A DNA stretch of 64,000 nucleotides from an uncultured Oscillibacter sp. (GCA_910577405.1 CAJTMG010000017.1:11269-75268), one strand, 5' to 3'; positions 8,295-16,875 are shown, numbered from the stretch's first letter. Numbers and translations are program-made. Notes: generated from the letters alone by a model not told the origin.

Positions 8295-8326
8295 TGAGAC
8301 AAGAGGGGCGCGCTGGGTCGTATGAT
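8295..8326 (+). promoter_or_regulatory. Candidate ECF-type promoter
   Basis: TGAGAC (8295-8300) and CGTATGAT (8319-8326) resemble ECF -35 (TGAAAC) and -10 (CGTA) elements upstream of the sigma gene, which would give autoregulation. The 18-base spacing is longer than the usual 16. Confidence 0.35.
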
Positions 8327-8365
8327 AAGTGAGAGCGCTTTCAAGCCAGGAAACGAGGACGGATT

Positions 8366-8848
8366 ATGGACAAGGCCAGCTTTACCGCAGCGGTGGCGGA
8401 GTATCAAAATATGGTTTTCCGGACGGCGCTGCACAGCCTGGGATGCCGTTCGGACGCCGATGACGCAGTTCAGGAGGTCTTTTTGCGGCTGTATCAGCAC
8501 GGGAAGGGCTTTGAGAACGGGGAGCATCTGCGTCGCTGGCTCCTCCGGGTGACGGTGAACTACTGCCGGGACGTACTGAAAAGCCCATGGCGGAAGCGGC
8601 GGGTCTCCCTGGACGAGCTGCCGGATATCCCCGTTTTCGATCAGCCGGAACAGGCCGCCCTTTACCGGGAAGTCATGGCCCTGCCGGAAAAATACCGGAC
8701 CGTCCTGAACCTGTTCTACTACGAGGAACTGACCGCCCGGGAAATCGGGGAACTGCTCGGCGTGGATACTTCTACCGTCACCACCCGTCTCTCCCGGGCC
8801 CGGGCAAAGCTGAAAAGCAGACTGGGGGAGGCGTGGCAGGATGAATAA
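8366..8848 (+). CDS. ECF-type RNA polymerase sigma factor
   Basis: A 160-residue sigma-70 family factor with only regions 2 and 4, the ECF layout. Region 2 (about 5-70) holds DADDAVQEVFLRLY, the core-binding and -10 recognition helix. Region 4 (about 100-155) has LPEKYRTVLNLFYYEELTAR followed by the helix-turn-helix that reads the -35 box. It overlaps the following membrane protein by eight bases, the usual arrangement for a sigma factor and the protein that holds it at the membrane until a signal arrives. Confidence 0.92.
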   Translation: MDKASFTAAVAEYQNMVFRTALHSLGCRSDADDAVQEVFLRLYQHGKGFENGEHLRRWLLRVTVNYCRDVLKSPWRKRRVSLDELPDIPVFDQPEQAALYREVMALPEKYRTVLNLFYYEELTAREIGELLGVDTSTVTTRLSRARAKLKSRLGEAWQDE

Positions 8849-10649
8849 TAAGGATTTCTATCAGGAGACTTTTTCCCAGGTCCACGGCTCCCGTACGGTT
8901 ACATGGGAGGATTGTGAGCACATGAGAAAACGACATTCCATCGGAAAACGGCTCTTTATGCTGGCGGCGGTGATCGTGGTGGCCGCTGCGCTGTCCGGGC
9001 TGGCTATCGCGGTCAATTTCCTGGGCCTGCGGGATACCCTGCTGCCGGAACAGTACGGCGTGTATAAGACCGACGAGTATGGAAAGATCATCCCCGGAGA
9101 GTACGAGTATACGGATTTTATCAGCCTTTCCGGATTCAACGACACGCCCGAGAGTCAGGCCCTGGCGGAATGGCAGTCGTTTCTGGAGGGCTATGACCAG
9201 GACGGGAGCATCATCGCTTCTGTCGGCAACAACCCTACTGGTTTCGAGGACCGCTACGGTATGTATCTTGTCTATACCCAGGAAATGGCTGATAAATTAG
9301 AGGAAATCATCGCGAAATATGACCTGCGCCTGCATAGCTGGATGGAAGTGATCCTGCCCGAGGTCTGGCCACTGGCTGTAGGGGACTTTATGGCGGGGAA
9401 CAACACGGCCTGGAGCGGCTATATCTACGAGGACGGCACCTTTCAGTTTGACGGCGAGGCGGAGCTGCCTGGCTATGGGAAAATCGACTACCAATTCAGA
9501 CGGACGGCGCGGGGGACCTTCAACGACGTGATGCTGAACGTGGGGGATTTGTCCGGCTTCCAGGAATGGAGCTTCCAGACTTCCTGCGGCGTAACGGTGA
9601 CCTTGGGTCTGGGGGCGCAGAACCGGTCTTTGCTGATTGCCGATCTGGGGGACAGCTTTGTGACTGTGAACGTCCTGACCGGCATGGAGGGCGACGATAC
9701 CTTTTCCTCCGGAGGCATCGGCAGGGCGGAGCTGGAAGCCTTTGCGGACCTGTTCGATTTCACGGTTCTGTCCCCTGTGAGCGCGCCGGACCGGAATGCC
9801 ATTCTGTCCGCAAACGAACGTTATGTGGCAGAGCTGGAAAGCACTCCCCCTGAAACGCTCCCCAGTGAATCCGAAGACCCCCTCTATATCCGGACCGGCA
9901 TCCAGTACGAGACGGCAAAGGAATTCGTCCTTCTGCTGGCGGAACGGATTGAGAACGGCGAGAAAGAGGAAATTGCCGGAATGCTGGCCTACCCTGTGCA
10001 GATTGAAACTTCTGACAATGCCGTGACTGTGGAAACCGCGGAAGAATTCCTGTCTTACTATGACCAGACCATAGGAGAGAACGCCCGGTCCCTGACGGCA
10101 GATATGACCTGGGAGCCGACGCCGGAAAAAATCTTCTCTGACGGAAGCGGTCTTGCGTCTGCGGCAAACGGCGCGGTCTGGTTCGGGCTGACGGAGGACG
10201 GTGTAATCCGCGTGTTTACCTTGCAGACAGATCAATGGAGCATCCGGCCCGCTTCCGGCATTTCCCAGGACGAGCCGTATGTCTCCCTCTCCCTGGACGA
10301 AAGCCGGACGTTCCTTCTTGAATTGGCGGACGACCTGGCGCAGGGACGGAAGGAAGACGCAGCAGACCGTTTGTCCTACCCCGCTCAGGTCAAGGCCCCC
10401 GACGGCGAATGGGTCGTCAATACGCCGGAGGAATTCCTGGAGCATTACAATGAATCCGCTGGCGCGACCCTTGCGGCGGACCTTCAGGCGGACCCCGAAC
10501 CTGTTCTGGACGGCGGCGGCGGGCTGGCTTCTGCTGCTGACGGCTCCGTGAGGTTCGGAAGGTCTCAGGATGGCTCTATCCGCGTTTTTGCCCTGCAATC
10601 CGACGTCTGGCTATGGAGCGTTCAGTATTGTGGCAGTGAACAGCCATAA
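8841..10649 (+). CDS. Single-pass membrane protein, putative anti-sigma factor
   Basis: A 602-residue protein: about 37 cytoplasmic residues, one membrane span (38-60) and a large outer part. Its start overlaps the sigma gene by eight bases (GGGGGAGG precedes the ATG), so it is probably the cognate anti-sigma factor, although no zinc-finger anti-sigma motif is seen. The C-terminal part holds two diverged copies of a 105-residue unit (359-467 and 488-594). Both contain an EFL..Y motif, GLASAA(N/D)G and a final DG(V/S)IRVF. The duplication could form a sensing domain. No known sensor family was recognised. Confidence 0.7.
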   Translation: MNNKDFYQETFSQVHGSRTVTWEDCEHMRKRHSIGKRLFMLAAVIVVAAALSGLAIAVNFLGLRDTLLPEQYGVYKTDEYGKIIPGEYEYTDFISLSGFNDTPESQALAEWQSFLEGYDQDGSIIASVGNNPTGFEDRYGMYLVYTQEMADKLEEIIAKYDLRLHSWMEVILPEVWPLAVGDFMAGNNTAWSGYIYEDGTFQFDGEAELPGYGKIDYQFRRTARGTFNDVMLNVGDLSGFQEWSFQTSCGVTVTLGLGAQNRSLLIADLGDSFVTVNVLTGMEGDDTFSSGGIGRAELEAFADLFDFTVLSPVSAPDRNAILSANERYVAELESTPPETLPSESEDPLYIRTGIQYETAKEFVLLLAERIENGEKEEIAGMLAYPVQIETSDNAVTVETAEEFLSYYDQTIGENARSLTADMTWEPTPEKIFSDGSGLASAANGAVWFGLTEDGVIRVFTLQTDQWSIRPASGISQDEPYVSLSLDESRTFLLELADDLAQGRKEDAADRLSYPAQVKAPDGEWVVNTPEEFLEHYNESAGATLAADLQADPEPVLDGGGGLASAADGSVRFGRSQDGSIRVFALQSDVWLWSVQYCGSEQP

Positions 10650-10654
10650 ATAAG

Positions 10655-10686
10655 AAAGAGGACCGTTTCCTTCGGCCCTCTTTTTT
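10655..10686. terminator. Bidirectional terminator
   Basis: AAAGAGGaCCG (10655-10664) pairs with CGGcCCTCTTT (10673-10683), with T on the right and A on the left. It separates the convergent anti-sigma and acetyltransferase genes. Confidence 0.8.
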
Positions 10687-10688
10687 CT

Positions 10689-11309
10689 TTACAGCGTTTC
10701 TATCATTTTGGACAGGATTTCGTAAAAACGCCCGATGTGCAGTCCGTCTACAAAGCGGTGATTCAGCTCCAAAGACATCTGTAACCGCTGCCGGCCGCCC
10801 TCTTCCGCGTACTTCCCCCAAGCAATCCGGGGCACGCTGTCATCCGGGTCGAAATCCCGCTCGTTGGTCACCGACGTGATCTCTACCCAGGGCAGACAGG
10901 AAAAATAGATCAGGTCCTCCGTGTCGTCGCCGTCCAGGAAGGTTTTCTGTCCTGCACTCCGCTCCTTCGCCGCCGCGCAGAATGTCTCTATGTCGTCCCC
11001 GAGCTCCGGCATGGTGACAATGTGGAACTGTTCCGCGCCGGGATGCAGGTCCGTAAAACTCGGCAGACGGCGGTCCAGAAGCACTGCCCGGCCCTCCGAA
11101 ATCGCGTAACGGAAATTTTCCACCTCGTTCAATGCCTTCGTTGTCAGCCAGACCAGCGCGTAATAGAACGACAGGCTGTGTTCCTTCGTGTACGCCTTCA
11201 GCCGGGTCACGTCCAGCCGGAAGGTCACGCTGTAGAAAGGCTGCGACATCCCTGAGAAGAACGTGAACGCTTCCCGCCGGGGCCAGGTTTCCATATCAAT
11301 TACCTGCAT
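10689..11309 (-). CDS. Chloramphenicol acetyltransferase-family protein
   Basis: A 206-residue CoA-dependent acyltransferase of the CAT fold. The catalytic His is H184 in NHRFVDG with the structural D188, and SCLPWVEITSV (137-147) matches the CAT substrate and CoA pocket. Size is near classical CAT (about 215). Many gut homologues are not resistance enzymes, so resistance should not be assumed. AGGAGGG lies eight bases before the ATG and contains the stop of the upstream RHH gene, so the two genes are co-transcribed. Confidence 0.85.
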   Translation of the reverse strand: MQVIDMETWPRREAFTFFSGMSQPFYSVTFRLDVTRLKAYTKEHSLSFYYALVWLTTKALNEVENFRYAISEGRAVLLDRRLPSFTDLHPGAEQFHIVTMPELGDDIETFCAAAKERSAGQKTFLDGDDTEDLIYFSCLPWVEITSVTNERDFDPDDSVPRIAWGKYAEEGGRQRLQMSLELNHRFVDGLHIGRFYEILSKMIETL

Positions 11310-11321
11310 TGTAAATCCCTC

Positions 11322-11513
11322 CTATTCTTCTATCTTTACAATCTCAATAGCCGATACCAGAAGAAAGTTAATCAATTCATTCCGGGAATAATTGGTCCGC
11401 TCCGCCAGGTCATCCAGCTTTTCAAGCAGTTCCTCCCGCATTCGCACAGATACGTTTTTATATCCATTATCCCCTCTGGGGTGCGCTTTCCTCTTGATCT
11501 TAATCTCCTCCAC
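11322..11513 (-). CDS. CopG-like ribbon-helix-helix regulator
   Basis: A 63-residue protein with a basic N-terminus and an RHH core, KNVSVRMREELLEKLDDLAE. The start is GTG at 11513 with GAGGTGAT about ten bases upstream. Its stop codon lies in the ribosome binding site of the acetyltransferase gene, so it likely regulates that operon. It is divergent from an XRE regulator, and the 99-base gap between them is extremely AT-rich and carries inverted repeats. Confidence 0.78.
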   Translation of the reverse strand: MEEIKIKRKAHPRGDNGYKNVSVRMREELLEKLDDLAERTNYSRNELINFLLVSAIEIVKIEE

Positions 11514-11536
11514 AGTTTTATCACCTCATAAACAGT

Positions 11537-11590
11537 CTAATATAACGATTGACTTTTATCTATGATTTTATTATAATAGAATTATATTAG
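11537..11590 (+). promoter_or_regulatory. xre promoter flanked by inverted repeat
   Basis: TTGACT (11549-11554), 17 bases, TATAAT (11572-11577): a near-consensus promoter. CTAATATA (11537-11544) and TATATTAG (11583-11590) form a perfect inverted repeat bracketing it. A repressor bound there could loop or block both divergent genes. Confidence 0.75.
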
Positions 11591-11612
11591 AAAAATATTA
11601 TAATGTGATATT

Positions 11613-11831
11613 ATGTCGAAACGGCTTCGAAACGCACGCAGACAACGGGGATATTCCAGGGCACAGCTTGCGCGCCGTATAGGAATCAGCCTGTCCCATA
11701 TGGCCGAACTGGAAAATGGCGACGTTCTTCCCTCCATTTCCACCCTGCGGACCCTCTGCCTGATTCTGGACGTCTCCGCGGATTATCTCTTGTTCGGATA
11801 CAGGGCGGTCCCGCTGAAAAGCAGAAAATAA
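11613..11831 (+). CDS. XRE family helix-turn-helix regulator
   Basis: A 72-residue single-domain Cro/CI-type protein. The helix-turn-helix spans about residues 17-38 (YSRAQLARRIGISLSHMAEL), followed by NGDVLPSISTLRTLC, the usual helix 4-5 pattern, and a short basic tail. No sensor domain. It has its own strong promoter and is divergent from the RHH-acetyltransferase operon, which it may co-regulate. Confidence 0.85.
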   Translation: MSKRLRNARRQRGYSRAQLARRIGISLSHMAELENGDVLPSISTLRTLCLILDVSADYLLFGYRAVPLKSRK

Positions 11832-11872
11832 GGAGCCGGAAACGCCCTGCTGAGCTGATTTTCGGCTCCTTA
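11829..11872 (-). terminator. Terminator of the cad operon
   Basis: AAGGAGCCG (11830-11838) pairs with CGGCTCCTT (11863-11871). On the minus strand the stem is followed by ATTTTC. It overlaps the xre stop codon. Confidence 0.7.
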
Positions 11873-11877
11873 CAACC

Positions 11878-13788
11878 CTAATTCTTCGTTTCTACATACA
11901 AACAGCGCATGGCGTTCAGAATGGCAATCACAGCCACGCCTACATCCGCGAAAACAGCTTCCCACATATTTGCCACGCCGAACGCTCCCAGCAGAAGCAC
12001 CAGACCCTTGACCCCCAGCGCAAACCAGATGTTCTGTTTCACAATTCTCAGCGTCTTCCGGGAAATGTTCATGGCCAGCGCAATCTTTGACGGCCTGTCG
12101 TCCATCAGCACCACGTCGGCGGCTTCTATGGCGGCGTCAGAACCCAGAGCCCCCATCGCTATGCCTACGTCCACCCGGCTCAGCACAGGCGCGTCGTTGA
12201 TGCCGTCGCCTACAAAGGCCAGCGTGGTTCCGGGACGCTTCTTCGCCAGCAGCGCCTCCACCCGGTCTACCTTGTCTCCGGGAAGCAGGCCCGCATGGTA
12301 CACGTCAATCCCCAACTCTCTCGCTACCGCTTTGGCCGTGGCTTCCGTGTCGCCGGTCAGCATTACCGTTTGTTTGACGCCCGCTGCTTTCAGATTTTCT
12401 GCCAGCGTCTTTGCGTCCTCTTTGACCGCGTCCGAAATGATGATATGCCCCGCATACGCCCCGTTTACCGATATATGCACAATCGTTCCAGGCAGCTCGC
12501 AGTTCTCGCTCTTTATCCCCTCGCGCTGCATCAGACGGCTGTTTCCCGCGCAGACCGTACGGCCATCCACCTTCGCCCGAACGCCGTGGCCCGCTATTTC
12601 TTCCGTCTCTGTTACCCGCGCTGTGTCAATTTCTCCGCCGCAGGCCTTCCGTAACGAGACCGATATGGGATGGTTCGACCAGCATTCCGCCAGCGCCGCA
12701 TACTCCAGAAGCGTCTTTTCGTCAAAGCCCGCCGCCGGATGCACCGCTGAAACCGAAAACGTCCCCTGAGTCAAAGTGCCGGTCTTGTCGAAAACCACCG
12801 TTTCTGTCTTTGCCAGGGCTTCCAGATAATTGCTGCCCTTCACCAGAATGCCGCACTTCGACGCGCCTCCAATGCCGCCGAAAAAGCTCAAGGGCACCGA
12901 AATCACCAGCGCGCAGGGACAGGAAATCACCAGGAAAATCAAGGCCCGATGCAGCCAGCCGGTCCAGTCCGTACCCGCCAGGAAGCCCGGTAAGGACGCC
13001 GCAGGAAGTACCGCAAGAGCCAAAGCCGGCAGTAAAAACAGAGCCGCCGCCGCAATCACAACGCAGGGCGTATAGTAACGGGCAAAACGGGTGATGAAAT
13101 TCTCGCTGGACGCCTTCTTCTCCCCCGCGTTCTCCACCATGTCCAGAATCTTTGACACCGTGGATTCCTCACAGGGCTTTGTCACCTCCACCCGCAAAAG
13201 GCCCGTCTGATTCACACAGCCGCTGATTACGCCGTCTCCAGCGCCAATGTCCCGGGGAACCGATTCTCCCGTCAGAGCGGCGGTATCCAGAGACGACGCG
13301 CCCTCCAGCACCACGCCGTCCAGAGGCACCCGCTCGCCGGGACGGATCACAATCACCGCGCCCACTTCCACATCCTCCGGGTCCACTTCCTCCAAAGAGC
13401 CGTCCGGACCCTCCAGATTCGCCGTGTCAGGCCGGATGTCCATCAGGGCCGCAATCGACTGTCTGGAACGGCCTACCGCGTAATCCTGAAACAGCTCCCC
13501 TACCTGATAGAAGAGCATTACAAACACTGCCTCCGCATACTCCGCCGTGGCAAAGGCTCCCACGGTCGCAAGGCCCATCAGGAAATTCTCGTCGAACACC
13601 TGGCCGTTGCGGATGTTCCGGACCGCCTTCCAGATTACGTCCCAGCCAATGATGACATATGGTATCAGAAACAGCAGCCAGCCCGGGACCGGTACCCGTT
13701 CCGAAATCAGTTCCGCCGCAATCAGCAGAACCCCCGCCGCGATGATCCGAAGCAGCATCTTCCGCTGTTTCCGGGTTAGATTTTTCAT
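11878..13788 (-). CDS. cadA: Heavy-metal P1B-type ATPase (Zn/Cd/Pb export)
   Basis: A 636-residue membrane pump exporting soft divalent metals with ATP. Motifs: TGES at 173-176, the membrane metal site CPC at 290-292 followed by SVPLSFFGGIGGASKCGILV, the phosphorylation site DKTGT at 334-338, an SNHP motif in the nucleotide domain and GDGINDAP near 540. It lacks the N-terminal metal-binding domain that many CadA/ZntA carry; that domain is encoded as a separate 72-residue protein just upstream. The upstream CadC-type repressor supports cadmium, zinc or lead rather than copper. Confidence 0.93.
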   Translation of the reverse strand: MKNLTRKQRKMLLRIIAAGVLLIAAELISERVPVPGWLLFLIPYVIIGWDVIWKAVRNIRNGQVFDENFLMGLATVGAFATAEYAEAVFVMLFYQVGELFQDYAVGRSRQSIAALMDIRPDTANLEGPDGSLEEVDPEDVEVGAVIVIRPGERVPLDGVVLEGASSLDTAALTGESVPRDIGAGDGVISGCVNQTGLLRVEVTKPCEESTVSKILDMVENAGEKKASSENFITRFARYYTPCVVIAAAALFLLPALALAVLPAASLPGFLAGTDWTGWLHRALIFLVISCPCALVISVPLSFFGGIGGASKCGILVKGSNYLEALAKTETVVFDKTGTLTQGTFSVSAVHPAAGFDEKTLLEYAALAECWSNHPISVSLRKACGGEIDTARVTETEEIAGHGVRAKVDGRTVCAGNSRLMQREGIKSENCELPGTIVHISVNGAYAGHIIISDAVKEDAKTLAENLKAAGVKQTVMLTGDTEATAKAVARELGIDVYHAGLLPGDKVDRVEALLAKKRPGTTLAFVGDGINDAPVLSRVDVGIAMGALGSDAAIEAADVVLMDDRPSKIALAMNISRKTLRIVKQNIWFALGVKGLVLLLGAFGVANMWEAVFADVGVAVIAILNAMRCLYVETKN

Positions 13789-13889
13789 TGTCTTGTCTCC
13801 CCTTCCGCAGAATCAGGAACCAGAATTCAGGAGCTTTCCCGTTCCGGTCCCTTCCCAACTTCTGATTCCTGGCCCTGATTCCCTATGGC

Positions 13890-14108
13890 TTACAGATTGA
13901 TGACGCAGTCCGGTTCTACCTTCCTACAGACCGCCACAATCTCTTTCATAATCTCGTCGAACCGCCCGTCGTCCGCGTCTACCGTCATTTTCTGGGCCAT
14001 GAAGCTGACCGTCGCGTCATGCACGCCGTCAATCTTCTTGATGGCCTCTTCCATTTTTGCCGCGCAGTTGGCACAATCCAAATCGGTGAGTTTGAAACGC
14101 TTTTTCAT
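13890..14108 (-). CDS. Stand-alone heavy-metal-associated (HMA) domain protein
   Basis: A 72-residue ferredoxin-fold metal chaperone domain. The metal-binding CxxC is C12-A-N-C15 in LDCANCAAKME. The rest matches the HMA pattern (KKIDGVHDATVSFMAQKMTV). The ATG follows AGGAGG. It lies between the repressor and the ATPase and probably delivers metal to the pump that lacks its own HMA domain. A 101-base gap to the ATPase holds degenerate CTGATTCC repeats. Confidence 0.9.
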   Translation of the reverse strand: MKKRFKLTDLDCANCAAKMEEAIKKIDGVHDATVSFMAQKMTVDADDGRFDEIMKEIVAVCRKVEPDCVINL

Positions 14109-14182
14109 ACTGATTTCCTCCTGTTTCTGTTCTGTTGCTTCTGAACGCGCCCCGGGCCTTGGCTCAAAGCGCGGTCCCGCCG

Positions 14183-14545
14183 TTATTCCCGAACGTGCTC
14201 CAGACCCTGGTCAATGATGGTCTTCACATGGTCGTCCGCCAGAGAATAGAACACGGTCTTGCCTTCCCGCCGGGACTTCACCAGCCGGACATTCTTCAGC
14301 GCCCGAAGCTGATGGGACACCGCCGACTGTGTCAGTCCCAGAAGCTGGGCAATGTCGCAGACGCACATCTCCGACGCAAACAGCACGTACAGAATGCGCA
14401 CCCGGGTGGAATCGCCGAATATCCGGAACAGTTCCGTCAGATCATACAGTGTGTCCTCCCCCGGCAGTTCCCGACGCACCCGCTCCACCACCTCTTCGTG
14501 GGCGTGGATAAAGTCGCAGCAGTCCACATGATAGCGGTCTTCCAT
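14183..14545 (-). CDS. cadC: ArsR/SmtB-family metal repressor, CadC type
   Basis: A 120-residue winged-helix repressor. Cysteines C9 and C10 near the N-terminus plus C61-V-C63 in the alpha-3 helix (MCVCDIAQLLG) form the CadC-type site that binds Cd, Pb or Zn and releases DNA. The recognition helix is LTQSAVSHQLRALK. The frame is open 18 codons further, but ATG 14545 has AAAGGAGG upstream and lies beyond the promoter. It is first in the operon with HMA and ATPase genes. Confidence 0.9.
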   Translation of the reverse strand: MEDRYHVDCCDFIHAHEEVVERVRRELPGEDTLYDLTELFRIFGDSTRVRILYVLFASEMCVCDIAQLLGLTQSAVSHQLRALKNVRLVKSRREGKTVFYSLADDHVKTIIDQGLEHVRE

Positions 14546-14576
14546 AGGGCCTCCTTTCGCGTAAACGTATGAAAGA

Positions 14577-14618
14577 ATGTTCATATGTTCATTATACACA
14601 TTCTTCTCCGCTTGTCAA
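14577..14618 (-). promoter_or_regulatory. cad promoter and repressor operator
   Basis: On the minus strand, TTGACA (14618-14613), a 16-base spacer and TATAAT (14596-14591), both exact consensus. Two adjacent perfect copies of ATGAACAT (plus-strand ATGTTCAT at 14577-14584 and 14585-14592) begin at the -10 box, where a metal-sensing repressor would block initiation. Confidence 0.85.
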
Positions 14619-14702
14619 GGGCTTTTTGAAAAAAACTATAGAAAAGCAAATCAGGCTGTGATATACTGCGGAAGAAGAACTCAGAGCAAGGAGGAAACAG
14701 AT

Positions 14703-15137
14703 ATGAACGAGCTGGAGCGAAAGCATTTGAAATCGCTTTCTCTGGAGGAAAACGCCTTTACGGGGTACAATCATATGACGATGGAGCAGGTGGAAAAGGA
14801 CAGGGTGGTTTACCGTCTGGACGTGCATCCGGAAAGTCTGAACCCATATGGGATGGTCCACGGCGGCGCCCTCTACACCCTGGCCGATGACGCCGCCGGT
14901 ACCGCAGCCCATACCGACGGGCGGCACTATGTCACCCAGAGCGGGCAGCTTTACTTTCTGAACAACCGCGCCAAGGGTGTGATCCGGGCTGTGGGGACCA
15001 TCCGGCACCGGGGACGCTCCACAGCGCTGGCGGTCGTGGACATCACCGCGGAGGACGGCGCCCTGCTGGCTACCGGCGAATTCTCTTACTTCTGCGTTGA
15101 CCGCCAGAGAATGGAAGAGCGGAAGCATGAGGGATGA
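14703..15137 (+). CDS. PaaI-family hotdog thioesterase
   Basis: A 144-residue acyl-CoA thioesterase of the hotdog fold. The signature NPYGMVHGGALYTLADDAAG (about 48-67) carries the HGG turn and catalytic acid of PaaI/YdiI relatives. Cytosolic, substrate unknown. ATG 14703 follows AAGGAGG; an upstream in-frame start overlaps the cad promoter and is rejected. Single gene with its own terminator, divergent from the cad operon. Confidence 0.88.
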   Translation: MNELERKHLKSLSLEENAFTGYNHMTMEQVEKDRVVYRLDVHPESLNPYGMVHGGALYTLADDAAGTAAHTDGRHYVTQSGQLYFLNNRAKGVIRAVGTIRHRGRSTALAVVDITAEDGALLATGEFSYFCVDRQRMEERKHEG

Positions 15138-15162
15138 AGCAGATTTCCGCAGAAAAACAGAC

Positions 15163-15204
15163 GAACAGCCCCGGCCCGGATTTCGGGTGAGGCTGTTCTT
15201 TTTT
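15163..15204 (+). terminator. Terminator after the thioesterase gene
   Basis: GAACAGCC (15163-15170) pairs with GGCTGTTC (15191-15198), followed by TTTTTT that runs into the stop of the convergent rnmV gene. Confidence 0.85.
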
Positions 15205-15817
15205 ATTCTGTTTCGCCCAACTGCCCCAGGATCTCTGAAAGCTGTTCGCGGGTAAACAGGAGATTGAGCGCGTCCAGGAGGCCGTTGGCGTTCAGGTGCT
15301 GGGGGAGGTCCAGCTGTTTCAGAAGAGCCTGCCGTCTTGCGGAGCTGTCGGGGGTCCCGCTGAGTCCAAGGGCATAGAGGTCCGCCTTTGTAATGCCCGG
15401 GCCCGCCTCCGGTATGCCTCCGCCGTCCTCGAAGGTGGCCCCCGCTTTCCGGAGCGCCTCCAGCAGCACCGCCGGGGTCATGCCTTCTACTCCCAGCTTG
15501 CCCTCTTTGCCGGGGGTCCGTTTGCGGCGCTCCTTGCCGTGGACGTCCGGTATATACGCCTGCTTTACCTTGTCCCTGGGCAGCGCGCCTTTCAGATAGT
15601 TCCTGATCACAAAGCCCGCGCCGTCGCTGTCCGTCAGCACAATCAGCCCGCGGGCATCCGCCAGACGACGCAGAAAGGCCAGCTTTTCCTTGTCGTTGAA
15701 TACCGAAAAGCCGCCAAGCGTGACGATGGATGCGTCTACCGTCTGGGACAGGGTGTTTTTATCGTAGCGGCCCTCTACCACCAGCGCTTCCTTGATCTTA
15801 GGCTTCTGCTTCCTCAT
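15203..15817 (-). CDS. rnmV: Ribonuclease M5 (5S rRNA maturation)
   Basis: A 204-residue Toprim nuclease that trims 5S rRNA precursors. The Toprim core is clear: VVEGRYDKN with E15, then VLTDSDGAG with D63 and D65, and a C-terminal RNase M5 half with the LGxxGxxD-like ADLYALGL segment. The true start ATG 15817 overlaps the holA stop as ATGA. In Bacillus rnmV sits by ksgA; here it ends a comEC-holA-rnmV operon. Confidence 0.85.
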   Translation of the reverse strand: MRKQKPKIKEALVVEGRYDKNTLSQTVDASIVTLGGFSVFNDKEKLAFLRRLADARGLIVLTDSDGAGFVIRNYLKGALPRDKVKQAYIPDVHGKERRKRTPGKEGKLGVEGMTPAVLLEALRKAGATFEDGGGIPEAGPGITKADLYALGLSGTPDSSARRQALLKQLDLPQHLNANGLLDALNLLFTREQLSEILGQLGETE

Positions 15818-16875
15818 CTTCCCACCCCCAGACGCGCCAGCAGTAATTTTAATTCCGCGTTTCCGTCCGCGCCCCGTTCGCTCTTCATCCGGCGGTCCAA
15901 TATCTGACACTGCCTTACCGCTTCCCTGCACCAGAGAGGGTCCGCGCGCCGGGCCGCCTGCATGGTCAGCTTCGCCCGGTATGAGTGCATCCCGCAGACA
16001 GACGCCAGCTTGTCCGAGCTCCAGCCGCGGTCCAGAGCAATCCGGGCGTACCAGAGCTGACGCAGCTGCATCCCCAGATTGTACAGTATCTGCACCGGCT
16101 CCGTTTTCAGCGCCAGAAGATTTCCTAAAAGCCGCGCCGCCTGGTCCCAGTTCCGGCCCGCTACCGCGTCAATCATCTTGAACAGCTCCGCTTCCAGGAT
16201 CGGCGACGCTACTGCATCAATGTCCTCCTGGGTGATAAAATCCCCTTTGGCATAGGCCCCGATCTTCTCGATCTCCGGAAGCAGTCCTGCCATCAGACGC
16301 CCGCAGGTGAAGATCAGATACTGGGCTTCGGAACGGCGGATATCCTTCCCCATATCCTGAAAATGCAGCCGTATCCAGTTCAGCAGGGGGCCGTCCTCGG
16401 AGTCCAGAAATTCCACCACTTCCACATACTTCTTGATTGCCGCCGTCAGCTTGCGCATGGAACCGTTGGGCTTATAAGGAATGGTGTCGTAGATAAAGAC
16501 AAGGCAGCAGTAGGGGGGCACGTCGTTGAGAAACTCCGTCAGGCGGTCCCGCTGGTCGGCCGGCAGCTTGAAGATATCGCAGTCCGTGACAGTAATCAGG
16601 GTGTTCTCCGCCATCATGGGCATTGCCTCCGCCATTTCCACCAAAGCCTGCACCTGTAAGCCCTTGCCCTCCAAAGGATGATAGTTGAATTCCTCGCAGC
16701 CCTCCGGCACCAGAAGCGCCCGCAGCTTCGCCACGCTGTCCTGACGCAGATACGTTTCTTCGCCGTGGAAAATATAGACCCCTCCGGCGGTTCCGGCTTT
16801 CAGGTCGGCCCTCAGCTTTTTGTAGGGACCGTCGTTCCGTTCATTCTTCTTCCGCGGCTTCGCTTTTGTCACCAT
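15814..16875 (-). CDS. holA: DNA polymerase III delta subunit
   Basis: A 353-residue clamp-loader subunit that opens the sliding clamp. The N-terminal fold begins VYIFHGEETYLRQDSV, the degenerate Walker region of HolA, and the C-terminal helical collar has LLGNLLALKTEPVQILYNL. Length is normal. ATG 16875 follows GGAGGGAGC and lies 35 bases inside the end of comEC, the classical comEC-holA coupling. Its stop overlaps the rnmV start. Confidence 0.9.
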   Translation of the reverse strand: MVTKAKPRKKNERNDGPYKKLRADLKAGTAGGVYIFHGEETYLRQDSVAKLRALLVPEGCEEFNYHPLEGKGLQVQALVEMAEAMPMMAENTLITVTDCDIFKLPADQRDRLTEFLNDVPPYCCLVFIYDTIPYKPNGSMRKLTAAIKKYVEVVEFLDSEDGPLLNWIRLHFQDMGKDIRRSEAQYLIFTCGRLMAGLLPEIEKIGAYAKGDFITQEDIDAVASPILEAELFKMIDAVAGRNWDQAARLLGNLLALKTEPVQILYNLGMQLRQLWYARIALDRGWSSDKLASVCGMHSYRAKLTMQAARRADPLWCREAVRQCQILDRRMKSERGADGNAELKLLLARLGVGR

